In this document: in pieces, positions 39,496-48,218 of the stretch
Numbering within the stretch: the stretch's first letter is position 1
Layout of the letters: the number at the start of each line of letters is the position of its first letter
Source of the DNA: Bdellovibrionales bacterium Ga0074139
GTDB lineage: Bacteria > Bdellovibrionota > Bdellovibrionia > Bdellovibrionales > Bdellovibrionaceae
NCBI GenBank assembly: GCA_001464795.1
Contig: LNEB01000010.1
Coordinates: 1-64,000, forward strand
Direction: 5' to 3'
Length of the DNA: 64,000 nt
Translations under genes and position numbers: made by a program
Notes under the pieces: generated by a model
Told to the model about the DNA's origin: nothing
The model's database searches: none
What the model saw: the letters and a program-made list of their open reading frames with translations, nothing else

Positions 39496-39666
39496 GTGGA
39501 AAGTAAAAAGAAAGTGAGAGATTGGGAGATCCTTCGCATTTTCCTATTCTTAGCTCTTTTAACTTTAGGTCTTGTTCTGATCGTCAACGGGATCGTTGTG
39601 GCTCCAGTTGAGGGCCCGCAAACCCGTCAGGGTCCCATCATGGACTCGGTCCCAGCCTCCAGGTAG
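39496..39666 (+). CDS. small single-pass membrane protein
   Basis: A 56-residue protein from a GTG at 39496 with GGGGAG five bases upstream. A charged N-terminus (ESKKKVRDWE) is followed by one membrane helix (ILRIFLFLALLTLGLVLIVNG) and a short polar tail. I do not recognise it. An in-frame ATG at 39457 would add 13 residues. It is divergent from pyrE and converges on the CBS membrane protein. Confidence 0.5.
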   Translation: MESKKKVRDWEILRIFLFLALLTLGLVLIVNGIVVAPVEGPQTRQGPIMDSVPASR

Positions 39667-39673
39667 CTTTTGC

Positions 39674-40717
39674 TTAGCTTCTTCTGAGTTTTTGTTTGCG
39701 GATTTGCCACTGTTCTAGGGCGTATTTACGCATATCTTCCACATTGTCGTACTCATCAACGATTTCAACGCCCAGCAGGGTTTCGATGGCGTCTTCCAAG
39801 GTCACCAGTCCCGTCACAACGCCGTATTCATCGATGGCGAGGGCTAAGTGTTCTTTTTCTTTAATAAAGTAATCCAAAAGCTGAGAGACGTGCATTCGTT
39901 CAGAAACTGTTGCGATGGGAGCTAGAAGTTCACCGATGGTTTTATTGTGTTCGCCATCATGGGACAGGGCTTCAAGGATTTTATACCGAGAGGTCATGCC
40001 AATAATGTTATCTAAATTATCGTGATAAACAGGGATTCTGGAAAAGCGAATGGGTTTATATTTATCAAAAACTTCTTCAACAGTTTCGCTGTCTTCGATG
40101 GCAAACAAAACTGTTCTTGGAGTCATCACATCAGAGACATAAATTTTATCCAGCATCAGAAGATTTTTAATAATGTTGGATTCTTTGGTTTTCAGTGTGC
40201 CTTCTTCGGCCCCAATTTGCGCTGTCATGATTAACTCATCTCGGGTGACTTCGGGTTGCTCGAGATTTCGACTTAATTTTGTCGAGATATTTTCGATAAT
40301 CCACACAGCCGGGTAAACAAGAAAAATCATAGATTGAATGATATAGGCTCCGTAGGGGGCCAAGGTTTTCCAGTGAGTGGCACCAATGGATTTAGGAATC
40401 ACTTCACAAAAGATGAGTACGAGTAAACTTAGAATTCCTGAGAAAAGAGCCAAGAAAGTTTCACCAAAGATTTGCTGAACCCGGTAAGCAATGAGGGATG
40501 ATCCCACAATATTCGTTAACGTATTAATTGTTAGAATGGCGGAAAGGGGACGACCGATTTTTTCCAGGTGCCTTTCTAGAAGCGGACCGTAGGGTTTTTT
40601 TTGATCCACAACAAGGGCCACGAAGGACTGATTGGTCGACAGGATGACGGCTTCCATTAGTGATGCAATAAACGAAACAGTCAATGTCACGAGGACCAGT
40701 AAAATTATGCTTGTCAT
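39674..40717 (-). CDS. CNNM/CorC-family membrane protein with CBS domains
   Basis: A 347-residue protein with an N-terminal DUF21-type membrane domain (about residues 1-165, four hydrophobic helices; 'LMEAVILSTNQSF', 'CEVIPKSIGATHW') and two CBS domains (about 190-315; 'VMTPRTVLFAIEDSETVEEV', 'LVTLEDAIETLLGVEIVDE'). Proteins of this family take part in magnesium or cobalt export and are often mislabelled hemolysins. The large C-terminal CorC_HlyC domain is missing, so this is a short version. Confidence 0.88.
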   Translation of the reverse strand: MTSIILLVLVTLTVSFIASLMEAVILSTNQSFVALVVDQKKPYGPLLERHLEKIGRPLSAILTINTLTNIVGSSLIAYRVQQIFGETFLALFSGILSLLVLIFCEVIPKSIGATHWKTLAPYGAYIIQSMIFLVYPAVWIIENISTKLSRNLEQPEVTRDELIMTAQIGAEEGTLKTKESNIIKNLLMLDKIYVSDVMTPRTVLFAIEDSETVEEVFDKYKPIRFSRIPVYHDNLDNIIGMTSRYKILEALSHDGEHNKTIGELLAPIATVSERMHVSQLLDYFIKEKEHLALAIDEYGVVTGLVTLEDAIETLLGVEIVDEYDNVEDMRKYALEQWQIRKQKLRRS

Positions 40718-40832
40718 GATAAGCGAAGGCTTTGTGAATGGAAAAATCGAAAGGGTTCGGGGTCAGGCATAAAATGAATATAAGATATTTTTAATATTAG
40801 AGTCACTGGAGCTAGGCCTTAATACCGCGCTG

Positions 40833-40856
40833 CGCATGTCTCAAATTGAGAATGCG
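40833..40856. other. near-perfect 24-nt palindrome upstream of a small ORF
   Basis: CGCAT and ATGCG flank TCTCAA/TTGAGA, with a one-base bulge and a single central A. The hairpin lies between the divergent CBS-protein gene and the small membrane-protein gene at 40928. No T run follows, so it is not a terminator; a protein-binding site is possible. Confidence 0.55.
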
Positions 40857-40927
40857 AGGTCCAAAATTAGCAAAACTTCAAGGTTCTTTGGTAAAGTTGA
40901 AGTAAAGTAGTACGTAGGCGGAGAATA

Positions 40928-41047
40928 ATGATCAAAATTATATTTTACGTTCTTGGAATAGTGCTGGTCGTGGGCCTGGGGGTTTGGTTCGAGTTCAACT
41001 CGGGCGATTATCCTAGGCTTGAACAAAAGGCCAATCAGTACAAATAA
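40928..41047 (+). CDS. 39-residue single-pass membrane microprotein
   Basis: The frame starts at ATG 40928 with GGAG five bases upstream and ends at 41047. Residues about 2-19 are a hydrophobic helix, followed by an acidic and polar stretch (EFNSGDYPRLEQK). A good ribosome site and a following terminator make it plausible. It is too small to assign to a family. Confidence 0.5.
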   Translation: MIKIIFYVLGIVLVVGLGVWFEFNSGDYPRLEQKANQYK

Positions 41048-41079
41048 AAAAGCCCAAAGTTTTTAATCCTTGGGCTTTT
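41048..41079. terminator. bidirectional terminator after fusA and a small ORF
   Basis: A 10-bp stem (41048-41057 with 41070-41079) contains AGCCCAA and its complement. On the minus strand it ends in six T, 27 nt beyond the fusA stop; on the plus strand four T follow the small ORF. The minus-strand version is stronger. Confidence 0.75.
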
Positions 41080-41105
41080 AAATTAAATGAAATTTAATCG
41101 AGCTT

Positions 41106-43214
41106 CTATTTTTGTTCAGCTAAACGCTTAGCCTGATACTTTTTAGCTAGATCATCTTGAATATTACGCGGGGCCTGTGAGTATTTAGCAAATTCCATTG
41201 TGAATTCACCTTTACCTTTTGTGCCTGAACGTAAATCAGTTGAGTAACCAAACATTTCAGTTAATGGAACTTCGGCTTCAATCACAACACTTCCTTCAAA
41301 TGAAGTTGTGCCAGTAATAACACCACGGCGTTGATTGATCTGTCCTGTTGCAGGTCCCTGATATTCTTCAGGTACAGTTGTTTCAAGCTTCATGATGGGC
41401 TCGAGCACAACTGGTTTTGCTTTAGGATAAACTTCACGCATGGCTGCCATAGCTGCAATCTTAAAGGCCATGTAGCTAGAATCCACGTCATGGTAAGATC
41501 CGTCTTCTAGATCCACTTCCACACCCACGATCGGGAATCCTATCAATGGACCCTTCACGCACTGTTCGCGGAAACCTTCTTCAACGGCAGGGATGAATTC
41601 CTTAGGAATACGTCCACCCACAACTTTGTTGCTGAACTTAAAGACTGAACCGTCTTCTTGAGCTGGAAGTGGTCTGATGGCACCTGCAATTTTAGCAAAC
41701 TGACCCGAACCACCCGTTTGCTTCTTATGAGTGTAATCATAATCCGCTTCCATATTGATGGTTTCACGGTAAGCCACTTGAGGGGCTCCGACGTTCACTT
41801 CGCACGCAAATTCACGCTTCATACGTTCCACGTAAATTTCGAGGTGAAGTTCTCCCATTCCAGAAATGATTGTTTCATTGGATTCTTCATCGCGGTGTAC
41901 GCGGAAGGTGGGATCTTCTTTTCTAAATTTTTGCAGAGCTTTTGTGAAGTTGTTAGCGCCGTCTTTTGATTTCGGAGAAACAGCTAAGCTGATCACCGCA
42001 TCAGGAACGTGCATGGACTGCATGGAAGCTTGAACGCGGTCGTCACAGAAAGTATCACCAGATGCGCAATCGATACCGAATACGGCTACGATGTCACCTG
42101 CGTAAGAAGCATCGATATCTTCCATTTTATCTGAGTGCATTCGCACGAGTCTTGGTACTTTCACTGATTTTTTGTTCGTCATGTTAATGATGAAATCACC
42201 TTTGCTGACTTTACCTTGGTAAACACGCATGTAGGTGAGCTGACCAAATTGAGTTTCTTGCAATTTGAATGCAAGCATCACAAGAGGTTTGTCATTATCA
42301 GGGAAAAGTTCAAACTTTTCTTCGCCCTTACTTAAGTCAAGAGCATGCTCTTTTTTCTCTGCAGGAGTTGGCAAGTAAGCAAGAACTGCATCAAGAAGTA
42401 GTTGCACACCTTTGTTTTTAAAAGCAGATCCGCAGAAAACAGGAACGAGTTTAAGAGTGATAACGCCTTTTCGGATGGCCGCTTTAATTTCAGCTTCAGT
42501 TGGAGTTTCTTCCATCAAAAACTTTTCACCGATAGTATCATCGATGTCTGCGAGCTTACCGATCAGGATTTGACGATATTCAGCAGCTTGTTCTTTCATG
42601 TCTTCAGGAATTGGAATTTCAGTAACAGTTTCACCACTGGCACCTTCATTCACGAAAGCTTTCATTGTCACAAGGTCAACGGCACCTTTATGACCATCTT
42701 CCAAACCAATGGGAAGCTGGGCCATAACTGCATTTAATTTTAATTTATCAACGAGAGCATCTTTAACACGAATGGGGTTAGCACCTTGGCGATCCAATTT
42801 GTTAACAAATGCCAAGCGAGGAACGCTGTAACGTTTCATCTGGCGATCCACCGTGATGGACTGTGATTGAACGCCCGCAACGCCGCAAAGAACTAGAATC
42901 GCACCGTCAAGGACGCGAAGGGAGCGTTCCACTTCCACTGTGAAATCCACGTGTCCGGGAGTGTCGATAAGATTAATGACGTGGTCTTTCCACTGAACTT
43001 GAGTGGCCGCCGATTGGATGGTGATTCCTTTTTCACGTTCGAGATCCATGGAATCCATGGTAGCGCCGACGCCGTCTTTACCTTTTACTTCGTGGATGGC
43101 GTGAATTTTACCACCGTAAAATAAAATACGCTCGGAGAGAGTTGTTTTTCCAGAGTCAATGTGCGCAGAAATACCAATATTGCGCACAATATTAATGTCC
43201 CATTTTTTAGACAT
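41106..43214 (-). CDS. fusA: translation elongation factor G
   Basis: EF-G drives translocation on the ribosome with GTP. The 702-residue length is standard. G1 is '[17 protein letters not shown]', G3 '[16 protein letters not shown]', G4 '[12 protein letters not shown]', and the domain IV tip region is near '[11 protein letters not shown]'. It stands apart from rpsL, rpsG and tuf, the usual cluster, so a second copy of fusA elsewhere is possible. AAAGG lies upstream of the ATG. Confidence 0.96.
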   Translation of the reverse strand: MSKKWDINIVRNIGISAHIDSGKTTLSERILFYGGKIHAIHEVKGKDGVGATMDSMDLEREKGITIQSAATQVQWKDHVINLIDTPGHVDFTVEVERSLRVLDGAILVLCGVAGVQSQSITVDRQMKRYSVPRLAFVNKLDRQGANPIRVKDALVDKLKLNAVMAQLPIGLEDGHKGAVDLVTMKAFVNEGASGETVTEIPIPEDMKEQAAEYRQILIGKLADIDDTIGEKFLMEETPTEAEIKAAIRKGVITLKLVPVFCGSAFKNKGVQLLLDAVLAYLPTPAEKKEHALDLSKGEEKFELFPDNDKPLVMLAFKLQETQFGQLTYMRVYQGKVSKGDFIINMTNKKSVKVPRLVRMHSDKMEDIDASYAGDIVAVFGIDCASGDTFCDDRVQASMQSMHVPDAVISLAVSPKSKDGANNFTKALQKFRKEDPTFRVHRDEESNETIISGMGELHLEIYVERMKREFACEVNVGAPQVAYRETINMEADYDYTHKKQTGGSGQFAKIAGAIRPLPAQEDGSVFKFSNKVVGGRIPKEFIPAVEEGFREQCVKGPLIGFPIVGVEVDLEDGSYHDVDSSYMAFKIAAMAAMREVYPKAKPVVLEPIMKLETTVPEEYQGPATGQINQRRGVITGTTSFEGSVVIEAEVPLTEMFGYSTDLRSGTKGKGEFTMEFAKYSQAPRNIQDDLAKKYQAKRLAEQK

Positions 43215-43322
43215 GATTCGACCTTTCGCTCAAGTTATGATTAAATGCAATGGTAGGCTGTAACATGAATTTTTGCCCATAGCAAAACTGAAATCTCTTC
43301 CAAGATGAAGGACGGTAACGCA

Positions 43323-44762
43323 ATGCATATTAACTTGGAGCAGGTGCTTCAGCAGCAGTTTCACCTTCCTCATTTCAGGCCAGGGCAAAAGGAAATCCTA
43401 GAGAAATTATTAAACGGTCAGTCCCTGTTGGGACTCATGCCCACAGGCTCTGGAAAAAGTCTCACTTATCAGATGTTTTCAACGATTAATGAAGGCCTCA
43501 CCCTTTGTGTGACTCCATTGATCGCACTCATGGAAGACCAAAGTGCAAAGGCTTTAGATGCAGGTTTGGCTGCGGGTTTTATTCACTCTCAAGTGAGCGG
43601 GGATGAAAAACATAAACGGCTTAACCGGTTAGAAAATGGTGAGTACCGCCTTTTTTTTGCAACTCCTGAAAGATTGCAAAAGCCTGAATTTCAAAAGGCC
43701 ATTTCTAAACTTAAAATTTCATTGCTTGTGATCGATGAAGCTCATTGTATCAGTCTTTGGGGTCATGACTTCAGACCTGACTATTCCAGCCTTGGAAAAT
43801 TCAGGCAGCAATTCGGCAATCCTCCTGTACTTGCACTGACTGCGACAGCGACCCCAGAAGTCCAAAAAGAAATCACATTGTCCTTGGGAATTCCCCAGGA
43901 CTCGGTGGTCAGCACAGGCTTTAAAAGATCCAATATTTCAGTGGTCATGAAAGAAGTTTACGGGATGGAAGCTAAAATAGAAGCTCTGTCTGAAAAACTT
44001 AAGAATTCCAAAGGTTGTCATTTGGTTTATGTCACTTTGATTCGAACAGCCGAAGAGGTTTTTCGTGAGCTTAGAAAAAAAGGTTTTGAGCCTTTGATTT
44101 ACCACGGAGATTTGCCTCCGCAGAAAAGAAAAGCGAATTTAAAACAATTCATGCGCGATGAAAACTCGTTGATGGTGGCGACCCCTGCGTTCGGACTTGG
44201 TATTGATAAAGCGAACATCCGCGGAGTTTTTCATCTCGAACCGCCTTCTTCGTTAGAAAATCTTTACCAAGAGATCGGGCGAGCAGGGCGGGACGGTTTG
44301 CCATCAGAGGCTGTCTTTTTTTATGATGAAGAAGATCTAACGATTCCTATGCAATTCATTAAAAGTGCTCACCCGGAAAGACCTTTCATTGAAAAAGTTT
44401 TTGATTTAATTAAAACCTATCCAGACAGGGTGAAAACAGCAGGGCCTGAATTTATAACTGAGCAAATCAGTTTTAAAGGAAAAACGGATCACAGAATAAG
44501 TTCTGCTTTGGGCATTCTCGAGCGCTGGGGATGTATTACTCAAAAAGATGAAAAGATTGAACTTCTTGCTGATTTAGACCCTCACTTTTTTGAAGTTGAA
44601 AACCAAGAAGTTCTGATGAAGCATCATAATCTCAAGCTTTACGCTTTGGTGAAATGGATTCGAGACACCGAAACATGTAGGCTAGTGCAGATTTACGAAT
44701 ACTTCGGGGTCAAAGACAGTGAGATTTGCGGAACTTGTGATAACTGTTTGGGGAAAAATTAA
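43323..44762 (+). CDS. RecQ-family ATP-dependent DNA helicase, short form
   Basis: A 479-residue 3'-5' helicase. Walker A is in '[15 protein letters not shown]', the DEAH box in '[17 protein letters not shown]', and motif VI in '[14 protein letters not shown]'. The RecQ zinc-binding part is present near the end ('[12 protein letters not shown]', 'ICGTCDNC'). It stops there and lacks the winged-helix and HRDC domains that bring E. coli RecQ to 609 residues. I chose the ATG at 43323 over one 18 nt upstream, which lies where the AAGGA ribosome site is. Confidence 0.9.
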   Translation: MHINLEQVLQQQFHLPHFRPGQKEILEKLLNGQSLLGLMPTGSGKSLTYQMFSTINEGLTLCVTPLIALMEDQSAKALDAGLAAGFIHSQVSGDEKHKRLNRLENGEYRLFFATPERLQKPEFQKAISKLKISLLVIDEAHCISLWGHDFRPDYSSLGKFRQQFGNPPVLALTATATPEVQKEITLSLGIPQDSVVSTGFKRSNISVVMKEVYGMEAKIEALSEKLKNSKGCHLVYVTLIRTAEEVFRELRKKGFEPLIYHGDLPPQKRKANLKQFMRDENSLMVATPAFGLGIDKANIRGVFHLEPPSSLENLYQEIGRAGRDGLPSEAVFFYDEEDLTIPMQFIKSAHPERPFIEKVFDLIKTYPDRVKTAGPEFITEQISFKGKTDHRISSALGILERWGCITQKDEKIELLADLDPHFFEVENQEVLMKHHNLKLYALVKWIRDTETCRLVQIYEYFGVKDSEICGTCDNCLGKN

Positions 44763-44765
44763 GTT

Positions 44766-47015
44766 ATGATGCATTTACCAAAACTGATTGAAGATCTGGC
44801 TTTTATTTTGATGGCAGCCGCCGTGACGACGGTTATTTTCCGGGCTCTGAAGCAGCCTGTGGTTTTGGGATATCTGATAGCAGGAATATTAGTCAGTCCC
44901 CATGTGCCACTACTACCAACAGTTACAGACACAGAAAATTTAAAAGTATGGGCCGAGATTGGTGTGATCTTTTTATTATTTGGTTTGGGTCTTGAGTTCA
45001 GTTTTAAAAAATTAGCTCGGGTGGGAGTCAGTGCCAGTATCACGGGTGGCTTTGAAATTTTATTTATGCTGGTGGTGGGTTACTTGACAGGAACTTTAAT
45101 GGGCTGGTCAAAAATGGACAGTTTGTTCTTGGGCGGAATGCTTTCCATTTCATCAACAACTATAATTGTGCGTGCGTTTGATGAGCTTAAACTAAAAGGC
45201 CGGCAGTTCGTGACCCTCGTATTTGGGGTTTTAATTGTCGAAGATTTAATCGCGATTTTACTTTTAGTTTTACTGTCCACTGTGGCTTTGACTCAAACTT
45301 TTTCCGGTGAAGAATTACTGGTGTCCACATTGCAGTTTGGATTTTTTCTGACTTTGTGGTTTGTGCTGGGTATTTACTTTTTACCGCTGCTGTTAAAAAA
45401 AGCCGCCCACTATTTAAACGATGAAACCCGATTGATTGGTTCCATTGGGCTTTGTTTGTTGATGGTTTGGATTGCAACGAAGGTGGGATTTTCACCAGCA
45501 CTGGGTGCTTTCGTTATGGGATCCTTGCTAGCTGAAACCCGTGAAGGTCACAACATTGAAAAATTAATTGAACCAGTGAAGAACTTATTTGCGGCCATTT
45601 TTTTCGTCTCAGTGGGAATGCTGATCGATCCTCAAATTATCCTTGATCAGTATGATACCATTTTAATTTTGACAGTAGTCACAATTATAGGAAAGTTATT
45701 TAGTACGACGGCCGGTGCACTACTATCAGGTCAAACCTTAAGGCATTCCATCCAAGCCGGGATGAGTCTTGCACAGATCGGTGAATTCTCATTCATCATT
45801 GCTACATTGGGTCTAACTTTAAATGTCATCAGTCCAAAACTTTATCCCATTGTTGTGGCGATTTCTGTGATCACAACTTTTACAACTCCTTACCAAATTC
45901 GCTGGGCGGATCGGTTCGCTACTTGGGTCGAGACTAAAATTTCAATAAAGTGGAAGCAAAAGCTGGTTTCCTATAATGAACTGGTCATGGGAGCCAGGCA
46001 AAAAAATATCCTACAACTTGTTTTGAAAGCTCATTTGCCATCCATTTTATTAAACACTGTGATTGTTTTGGCGATGACATTTGCCTATAAAAAATGGGCT
46101 CATCCCATTGTCCTTGAACAATTCGGCGAGCATCAGTGGGTTTATCTTTTTTCCACCATTGGCCTTGTGCTACTTTGTGTTCCATTTCTTTGGGCACTTA
46201 CGATGGGTACTAGCTCTGCTAATCAAGAACTTGAGGTCAATTCCAAATACAATCAGGTCATCCCCATTTTACAAAAAGGCTTTTCATTATTCCGTTTGTT
46301 TTGGGGTGTTTTTTTAATGGGATTTATTTTGGCTGAATTTGTTTCCATTCAGACAGGGTCATTATTTATTTTAATTGGTCTGACAGCCTTATTGATTTTA
46401 GTGGGAAGATTTTCAGAGCCCTTTTATCAAAAATTAGAAGCTCGGTTTTTAAAAAATTTAAACGACCGAGACACTCAAATTAATAAAATATTTCAGCCCT
46501 CTAGCCTTGCCCCCTGGGATGCAGGTCTGGTTGAACTTTCGGTTTCAGCTGATTCTGAATTTGTGGGTTTATCACTTGCGCAAATTTCCATTCGTGAAAG
46601 ATTTGGAGTCATGGTGGCCATGATCGAAAGAGGTCACCGGATTATTATGGCTCCTGGTCGTGATGAAGTTCTTATGCCTCAAGATAAAATCTTTTTGATT
46701 GGTAACGAAGAACAGGTGGCAAGCTTAAAACCTGTCATTGAAAAAGTGGACGAGGGAGTCAGTCCCTTGGATCGCTTTGGGTTAAAAAGTTTTTTAGTTC
46801 ATGATACTTCTCCTTTTATTAGTAAATCCATTCGGCTGAGCGGCATCCGAGAAAATATTCAAGGCCTTGTGGTCGGAGTCGAGCGGGGGCAAAAAAGAAT
46901 ACTGAATCCAGATTCACAGATGATTCTAGAGTCTGGTGATTTGGTGTGGGTCGTGGGTGACCTTCATAAAATAAAAGAATTATCCTTAAGTCAAAATGCC
47001 ACGAATTTTTCCTGA
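44766..47015 (+). CDS. CPA2-family cation:proton antiporter with tandem TrkA-C domains
   Basis: A 749-residue membrane protein. About eleven helices form the KefB/C-type exchanger (residues 8-385; 'LGYLIAGILVSPHV', 'LGAFVMGSLLAETREG'). A second group of four helices lies at about 420-560. Two RCK_C (TrkA-C) domains follow at about 585-665 and 670-745 ('VELSVSADSEFVGLSLAQ', 'ILESGDLVWVVGD'). The NAD-binding RCK_N domain of Kef is missing and no GxGxxG motif is visible. It would exchange potassium or sodium for protons; RCK_C domains can bind nucleotides. Its end overlaps aat by 20 nt. Confidence 0.85.
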   Translation: MMHLPKLIEDLAFILMAAAVTTVIFRALKQPVVLGYLIAGILVSPHVPLLPTVTDTENLKVWAEIGVIFLLFGLGLEFSFKKLARVGVSASITGGFEILFMLVVGYLTGTLMGWSKMDSLFLGGMLSISSTTIIVRAFDELKLKGRQFVTLVFGVLIVEDLIAILLLVLLSTVALTQTFSGEELLVSTLQFGFFLTLWFVLGIYFLPLLLKKAAHYLNDETRLIGSIGLCLLMVWIATKVGFSPALGAFVMGSLLAETREGHNIEKLIEPVKNLFAAIFFVSVGMLIDPQIILDQYDTILILTVVTIIGKLFSTTAGALLSGQTLRHSIQAGMSLAQIGEFSFIIATLGLTLNVISPKLYPIVVAISVITTFTTPYQIRWADRFATWVETKISIKWKQKLVSYNELVMGARQKNILQLVLKAHLPSILLNTVIVLAMTFAYKKWAHPIVLEQFGEHQWVYLFSTIGLVLLCVPFLWALTMGTSSANQELEVNSKYNQVIPILQKGFSLFRLFWGVFLMGFILAEFVSIQTGSLFILIGLTALLILVGRFSEPFYQKLEARFLKNLNDRDTQINKIFQPSSLAPWDAGLVELSVSADSEFVGLSLAQISIRERFGVMVAMIERGHRIIMAPGRDEVLMPQDKIFLIGNEEQVASLKPVIEKVDEGVSPLDRFGLKSFLVHDTSPFISKSIRLSGIRENIQGLVVGVERGQKRILNPDSQMILESGDLVWVVGDLHKIKELSLSQNATNFS

Positions 47016-47634
47016 TCCATCTGGTGATTTTGAACAGGGTTTAGTGGCTGTGGGGGGTGACCTCAAGGTGGCCACTTTAGTAGAGGCCTATAGCTTAGGA
47101 ATTTTTCCGTGGCCTCAAGAAGGTTATCCCATGCTTTGGTTTTGCCCCGAGCAAAGAGGCATTTTAGAATTTTCAAAGTTTCATTTGCCACAAAGATTTC
47201 AAAGAAATCTTAAAAAATTGAAAGACATTGAAGTCACAAGTAATGAAAATTTCGTAGCAGTCATCAGGGCCTGTGCTGAACAAAAAAGAAAGGGTCAGTC
47301 AGGAACTTGGATTCATCCAGAAATAATTGAAGCCTACATTCAGCTTTTTAAATCAGGCTATGCAAGGTCTTGGGAAGTTTGGGAAAAAGGTCAACTGGTG
47401 GGTGGCGGTTACGGTGTGATGGTGAAGGGAATTTTTGCCGGTGAAAGCTTGTTTCATTATAAAACGGATATGTCAAAAGTGGCACTGAAACAAATGGTGG
47501 AAGACTTATCAATGGAAGGACTGACCTGGATGGACACACAGATGGTGACACCTTTACTGGCCTCTTTTGGAGCCAACGAAATTTCAAAAAAAGATTATTT
47601 AAAACGTCTTAAGGCTGATCAAAAGCCAAGTTAA
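46996..47634 (+). CDS. aat: leucyl/phenylalanyl-tRNA-protein transferase
   Basis: Adds Leu or Phe to N-termini of proteins so the N-end rule pathway degrades them. The 212-residue protein has 'FPDPSGDFEQGLVAVGGDL', 'AYSLGIFPWP' and 'WFCPEQRG', and 'GGGYGVMVKGIFAGESLF' near the middle, all family hallmarks. It begins inside the antiporter gene (20-nt overlap). ClpS and ClpA are not in the window. Confidence 0.95.
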   Translation: MPRIFPDPSGDFEQGLVAVGGDLKVATLVEAYSLGIFPWPQEGYPMLWFCPEQRGILEFSKFHLPQRFQRNLKKLKDIEVTSNENFVAVIRACAEQKRKGQSGTWIHPEIIEAYIQLFKSGYARSWEVWEKGQLVGGGYGVMVKGIFAGESLFHYKTDMSKVALKQMVEDLSMEGLTWMDTQMVTPLLASFGANEISKKDYLKRLKADQKPS

Positions 47635-48102
47635 AAAAGCCCAAAGAGCTACAAAAGATGACATCAAAAAAACTTTCACCAGGTCGTTTTTAGTGACCAT
47701 GAGTTGGTTTTTATTTAGAATACTTTCTTGATCCAATTGCTCTCTGAGTTTTTGTGATAACCCCTGGGCCAAAGCCACTCGTTGTGACATCTCTAGTTTG
47801 TAAAAGTGTACACCTACCAGCATCTGTTGGCCCTTCAGAGGGTCAATGCGTGTTGCCACTGCATAGCAAGCCATAGGTTGGGATCCAGGTACATCGAATT
47901 GAATCTTGATGACCTCACCCAGTAAAGGACAAAGATCACTGGGGGCTGTAAAGGCAAGACCTGTCAGCGAGATATTTTTAATCTCTGTGCCTTCTTCCCA
48001 AGGAAGTTGGCGAGGCCCTGCGACTCGAATCAAAGAGTCGTCAAGGGTATTAAGAATATAACGTGGGGCTCGACCATGATAGCGAGCTAAACCTTGAGCC
48101 AT
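47599..48102 (-). CDS. PilZ-domain protein with C-terminal membrane tail
   Basis: PilZ domains bind cyclic di-GMP. The 167-residue protein shows 'RYHGRAPRY' (RxxxR) near the start and 'NISLTGLAF' ([DN]xSxxG) about 35 residues later, the two binding motifs. After a helical stretch with 'QRVALAQGLSQKLREQL' it ends in one hydrophobic helix (about residues 146-164), a tail anchor. So the PilZ domain would face the cytoplasm at the membrane. It converges on aat with a 36-nt overlap. In predators such proteins often control motility; that is only an inference here. Confidence 0.8.
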   Translation of the reverse strand: MAQGLARYHGRAPRYILNTLDDSLIRVAGPRQLPWEEGTEIKNISLTGLAFTAPSDLCPLLGEVIKIQFDVPGSQPMACYAVATRIDPLKGQQMLVGVHFYKLEMSQRVALAQGLSQKLREQLDQESILNKNQLMVTKNDLVKVFLMSSFVALWAFLTWLLISLKTF

Positions 48103-48218
48103 ACATTATTATCGGTCAATCCCCCCCACCAACTGAAGTCGAGGCTTGAAAAAATCTTGTCTTAATCTGAAACAATTAAAAAATTGAGTCTTTCAGCAAG
48201 CTTAGACACAATAGAAAT

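Noticed and set aside
48158-48175. Pho-box-like sequence before ppk
   Set aside because: TTGTC and CTGAAAC occur close together, but repeat spacing and bases do not match the 11-bp PhoB repeat.
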